Shown: positions 61,338-64,000 of the stretch, piece after piece
Layout of the letters: every line of letters begins with the position of its first letter
Numbering within the stretch: position 1 is the stretch's first letter
Made by a program: the position numbers and the translations under genes
From: Phoenix dactylifera
Taxonomy: Eukaryota > Streptophyta > Magnoliopsida > Arecales > Arecaceae
DNA length: 64,000 nt
NCBI RefSeq assembly: GCF_009389715.1
Contig: NC_052395.1
Location: forward strand, 20,870,493 to 20,934,492
Direction of reading: 5' to 3'
The notes under the pieces: model-generated
What the model was told of the DNA's origin: nothing
The model's database searches: none
What the model saw: the letters and a program-made list of their open reading frames with translations, nothing else

Positions 61338-61471
61338 ATAGGCCGCCATTACCTGCTACACCGAGATTCATTCTCCGAGGGGCGCGATCTATTCTTAAGG
61401 ACAGATAGGCCGCCATTACCTGCTACACCGAGATTCATTCTCCGAGGGGCGCGATCTATTCTTAAGGACAG
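61338..61471 (+). repeat. Perfect 67-bp tandem duplication
   Basis: 61338-61404 and 61405-61471 read identically by eye (ataggccgccattacctg...attcttaaggacag). The duplication lies near the likely LTR/leader boundary, about 80 bp before the gag ATG. Perfect identity marks it as recent or homogenised. Confidence 0.93.
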
Positions 61472-61547
61472 TGAAATCACGCCTCAACTGATAAGTTCTT
61501 CCTTCTCTCCATCTATTATTTTCTTACAATCTTAAGAATAGATCGAC

Positions 61548-62969
61548 ATGGATTCTGCTATGATTACTGCTAGATCGATGCCCGATACTTCTAAAATTGA
61601 GAGTTTCAATGGTATGTATTTTAAGAGATGGCAAGAACGTGTTTATTCTGCATTGGACATGCTTAATTTTGCTCGGTATTTAAATCAGTCAAAACCGATA
61701 GAAGGGTCTGAAGATTTTGACACTAAATTCAAAGAGTGGGAACATGGAAATAAAATCTGTAGGCACACAATTCTGAGTACACTGTCCAATGAACTTTTTG
61801 ATGTCTACTGTTCATACAAAGAAGTTGCAGAAATTTGGGAGAATCTGAACAAAAAATATGTGTTAGAAGATGCTGGAGTACAAAAATATGCTATAGGAAA
61901 TTTTTTGCACTTTCAAATGTCTGAGGATAGGGATGTCTCATCACAAATCCATGATTTTCATAGGCTAGTCACTGATCTTAAAAATGAAGACATAATACTT
62001 CAAGAAGTTTTCCTAGCCGGCTGTCTGATTGAAAAATTACCTGAGTCTTGGAAAAATTATAAAAACAGCATGAAGCACAAAAGGAAACATATGAGTCTTG
62101 AAGATGTTATTGTTCATATTAGACTTGAAGAACAAAATCGAGTCAGAGACCGAGAACAATTGGCCAAGGAAATGACTTCCAAAGCCAATGTAATAGTCAA
62201 CAAACCAGGTGGGTCTCGTTCAAAGTCCAAGAAGCCTTATCTCAAAAATGATAAGAAACCTAAGTTCCAAGGTCTTGGTTTTAAAAGAAAAGGAACTTGT
62301 TTTGTTTGTGGAAAATCTGGACATTATGCTAATCAATGCAGGTTTAGAAAAAGGAATGATATATCTGCTACACCAAATGCTAACTTGGTAGAGACAGATA
62401 TTATTGCAGCAGTTGTGTCTGAAACCAACATGGTTATGGCAGCAAAGGACTGGGTGGTAGACTCTGGGGCTACCAGACATATTTGTGGCAATAGGAGTGC
62501 ATTTACTTCCTACATTCCCTTAAATGAAGGCGAAGAACAAGTGTTCATGGGTGATTCGAGACCCTCGCCAGTGGTTGGCAAAGGAAAAGTACTCCTCAAG
62601 CTAACATCAGGAAAAGTCCTTTTCCTGAATGATGTGCTGCATGTTCCTAATATCTGTTGGAACTTAGTATCTGTATCTTTATTAGGAAAGGCTGGAATTA
62701 AAGTGTATTTTGAGTCTGATAAAATTGTAATGACTAAGAACAATGTTTTCATTGGGAAGGGTTATTGTAACCAGGGTTTATTTGTCTTGAATGTAACCGA
62801 AACTATGAATGAAAATGCATCATCTTTTGCTTATTTGATTGATTCTGTTGATGTATGGCATGGTAGATTAGGACATATTAATTTTTCTTATATCAAGAAA
62901 ATGAAAGACCTAGGCTTGTTAAATAATATTACCTTTGGAAATGTGAATGATAAATGTGAGTGTGTGTAG
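61548..62969 (+). CDS. gag: copia Gag-protease and start of integrase
   Basis: This 473-codon frame starts at ATG 61548. The UBN2/DUF4219-like Gag core (FNGMYFKRWQERVYSALDML) comes first, then a Lys-rich linker. A CCHC knuckle, CFVCGKSGHYANQC, lies near residue 252, and a protease active site, WVVDSGATRHIC, near 305-316. The GAG-pre-integrase domain with WHGRLGHI follows near 440. The frame stops at 62967-62969 right after KCEC, where a one-base loss in a tgtgtgtg run has shifted the phase. Confidence 0.92.
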   Translation: MDSAMITARSMPDTSKIESFNGMYFKRWQERVYSALDMLNFARYLNQSKPIEGSEDFDTKFKEWEHGNKICRHTILSTLSNELFDVYCSYKEVAEIWENLNKKYVLEDAGVQKYAIGNFLHFQMSEDRDVSSQIHDFHRLVTDLKNEDIILQEVFLAGCLIEKLPESWKNYKNSMKHKRKHMSLEDVIVHIRLEEQNRVRDREQLAKEMTSKANVIVNKPGGSRSKSKKPYLKNDKKPKFQGLGFKRKGTCFVCGKSGHYANQCRFRKRNDISATPNANLVETDIIAAVVSETNMVMAAKDWVVDSGATRHICGNRSAFTSYIPLNEGEEQVFMGDSRPSPVVGKGKVLLKLTSGKVLFLNDVLHVPNICWNLVSVSLLGKAGIKVYFESDKIVMTKNNVFIGKGYCNQGLFVLNVTETMNENASSFAYLIDSVDVWHGRLGHINFSYIKKMKDLGLLNNITFGNVNDKCECV

Positions 62970-64000
62970 AATCTAAATCTACTAAAAAGAGTCATAAGTC
63001 AATAGAAAGAGAAACTGAATTACTTGGATTAATACATTCTGATTTAGGAGATTTGAAAAACACTCCAACTAGAGGAGGAAAAAGATTTTACATAACTTTT
63101 ATTGATGATTATTCTAAATACACTAAGGTATATCTACTTAGGACTAAAGATGAAACTTTTGAAAAATTTCAGCAATATGTTACTGAAGTAGAAAATAAAT
63201 TTAATAAGAAAATTAAAAGAATAAGGATTGATAGAGGAGGAGAATATGAGTATAATCTCTTCAATAAATTTTGTGAAGAAAAAGGTATAATTCATGAGAT
63301 TACCCCACCATATTCTCCTGAATCTAATGGAGTTGCTGAACGTAAAAATAGAACTCTAAAAGTAATGATGAATGCTATGTTAATAAGCTCAGGAGTACCT
63401 CTTTATTTGTGGGGGGAAGCTATTCTCTCTGCTTGTCACATTCAAAATAGAATACCTTATAAGAAAATTGGTAAGACACCCTATGAGTTATGGGAAGGTC
63501 ATGTACCTAACCTTACTTATCTTAAAGTGTGGGGGTGTTTGGCCAAAGTTCTATTACCTGAACCAAAGAAAAGAAAGTTGGGACCTAAAACCTTTGATTG
63601 CTTATTTATTGGTTATGCATTAAATAGTGCTGCTTATAGATTCTTGGTATTAAAATGTGAATCTAATATTATGGAACCCAACACTATAGTAGAATCTAAA
63701 AATGCTGATTTCTTTGAACATATCTTTCCTATGAAACTAGGTAAAGAAAAAATTGACTCTCTGCCTCATAATAAACAAGAAAAGGAGGCACATGAAAATT
63801 ATGAAATTGATTTAAGAAGAAGTAAAAGAACTAGAAAAGAGAAAAATTTTGGAAATGATTTTTACACTTTTCTTGTTGATAATGAACCTCAAACTTATAA
63901 AGAAGCAATAACTTCAGCTGATGCACCTTTTTGGAAGGAGGCTATTAATAATGAAATAGAGTCTATTATGTCTAATCATACATGGACCTTAGTTGATTTG
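62966..64000 (+). CDS. pol: copia integrase and start of RT (continues off window)
   Basis: In the next phase the frame is open from 62966 to the window end (345 codons, no stop). It has the integrase core with catalytic Asp in HSDLGD, Asp in IDRGGEY and Glu in PESNGVAERKNRT. Integrase C-terminal motifs follow (TPYELWEG, VWGCLAKV, FIGYALNSAAYRF). The region just before RT comes last (EAITSADAPFWKEAINNEIESI). Only the shift near 62956-62968 separates it from the upstream frame, so the element is young or nearly intact. Confidence 0.9.

Larger units (their letters stand above)
60909..64000 (+). mobile_element. Ty1/copia element, left part
   Basis: It starts TGTTGGAATA after cttat and shows a plant-LTR promoter block (agtcccacattgg, then tatatagta at about 61019). 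It continues through a C-rich leader to an ATG at 61548 and copia Gag-protease-integrase coding sequence that runs off the window. The right end of the 5' LTR was not fixed: no standard Met-tRNA primer site is visible between 61320 and 61547. The right LTR and target duplication lie outside the window. Confidence 0.88.

Overview
This window is nuclear DNA of a flowering plant, most likely a monocot and possibly a palm. The species is an inference from the style of the genes and repeats; no marker in the window proves it. All supported host genes lie on the + strand, have GT-AG introns and sit far apart in AT-rich, transposon-filled DNA. There is no operon, CRISPR array, rRNA or convincing tRNA gene.

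Host genes, left to right: (1) an AWPM-19/PM19-like four-helix membrane protein (3880-5207, four exons, 158 aa); (2) an acidic Lys/Glu-rich protein with a 63-bp/21-residue tandem repeat (8591-9969, three exons, 406 aa); (3) a SWEET2-type sugar transporter (33855-35540, six exons, 234 aa); (4) an SLAC1-homologue S-type anion channel of the SLAH1/SLAH4 type (46293-48310, two exons, 397 aa); (5) a tentative two-exon gene for a 103-aa presecretory-like protein (49404-50083); (6) the first exons of an unrecognised gene (60507-60864), whose second intron carries a copia element.

Mobile DNA dominates. From left to right: a TRIM-like element cut by the window edge (1-293); a 7.26-kb Ty3/gypsy chromovirus on the - strand (13865-21125; LTRs 380/382 bp; TSD CCTCA) with intact gag-protease and broken pol; a 4.02-kb Ty1/copia element on the - strand (27703-31725; TSD GGATG) whose LTRs have non-canonical TA...TA ends and whose reverse transcriptase carries an internal deletion; a 2.36-kb hAT-like element (36541-38900; TSD ACCAATGG) holding a nested PIF/Harbinger-type MITE (37390-38237); a second copy of that MITE family (43806-44555); a complete 281-bp TRIM (44591-44871; TSD AGAAT); a foldback element just upstream of the anion-channel gene (about 45979-46175); a solo LTR (48568-48943; TSD GTACT); two related roughly 2-kb gypsy LTRs (50699-55281); a tRNA-derived SINE (57169-58283; 13-bp TSD) split by an hAT MITE (57328-58041); and a copia element running off the right edge (60909-64000).

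The host genes do not form a pathway. Three encode membrane proteins (ABA-linked PM19, sugar transport, anion channel), but nothing in the sequence shows co-regulation. Most structural novelty lies in the transposon biology: non-canonical LTR termini, nested insertions with clean target-site duplications, a retrotransposon leader with a G-box cluster and paired hairpins, and a hAT that may carry gene-like sequence.
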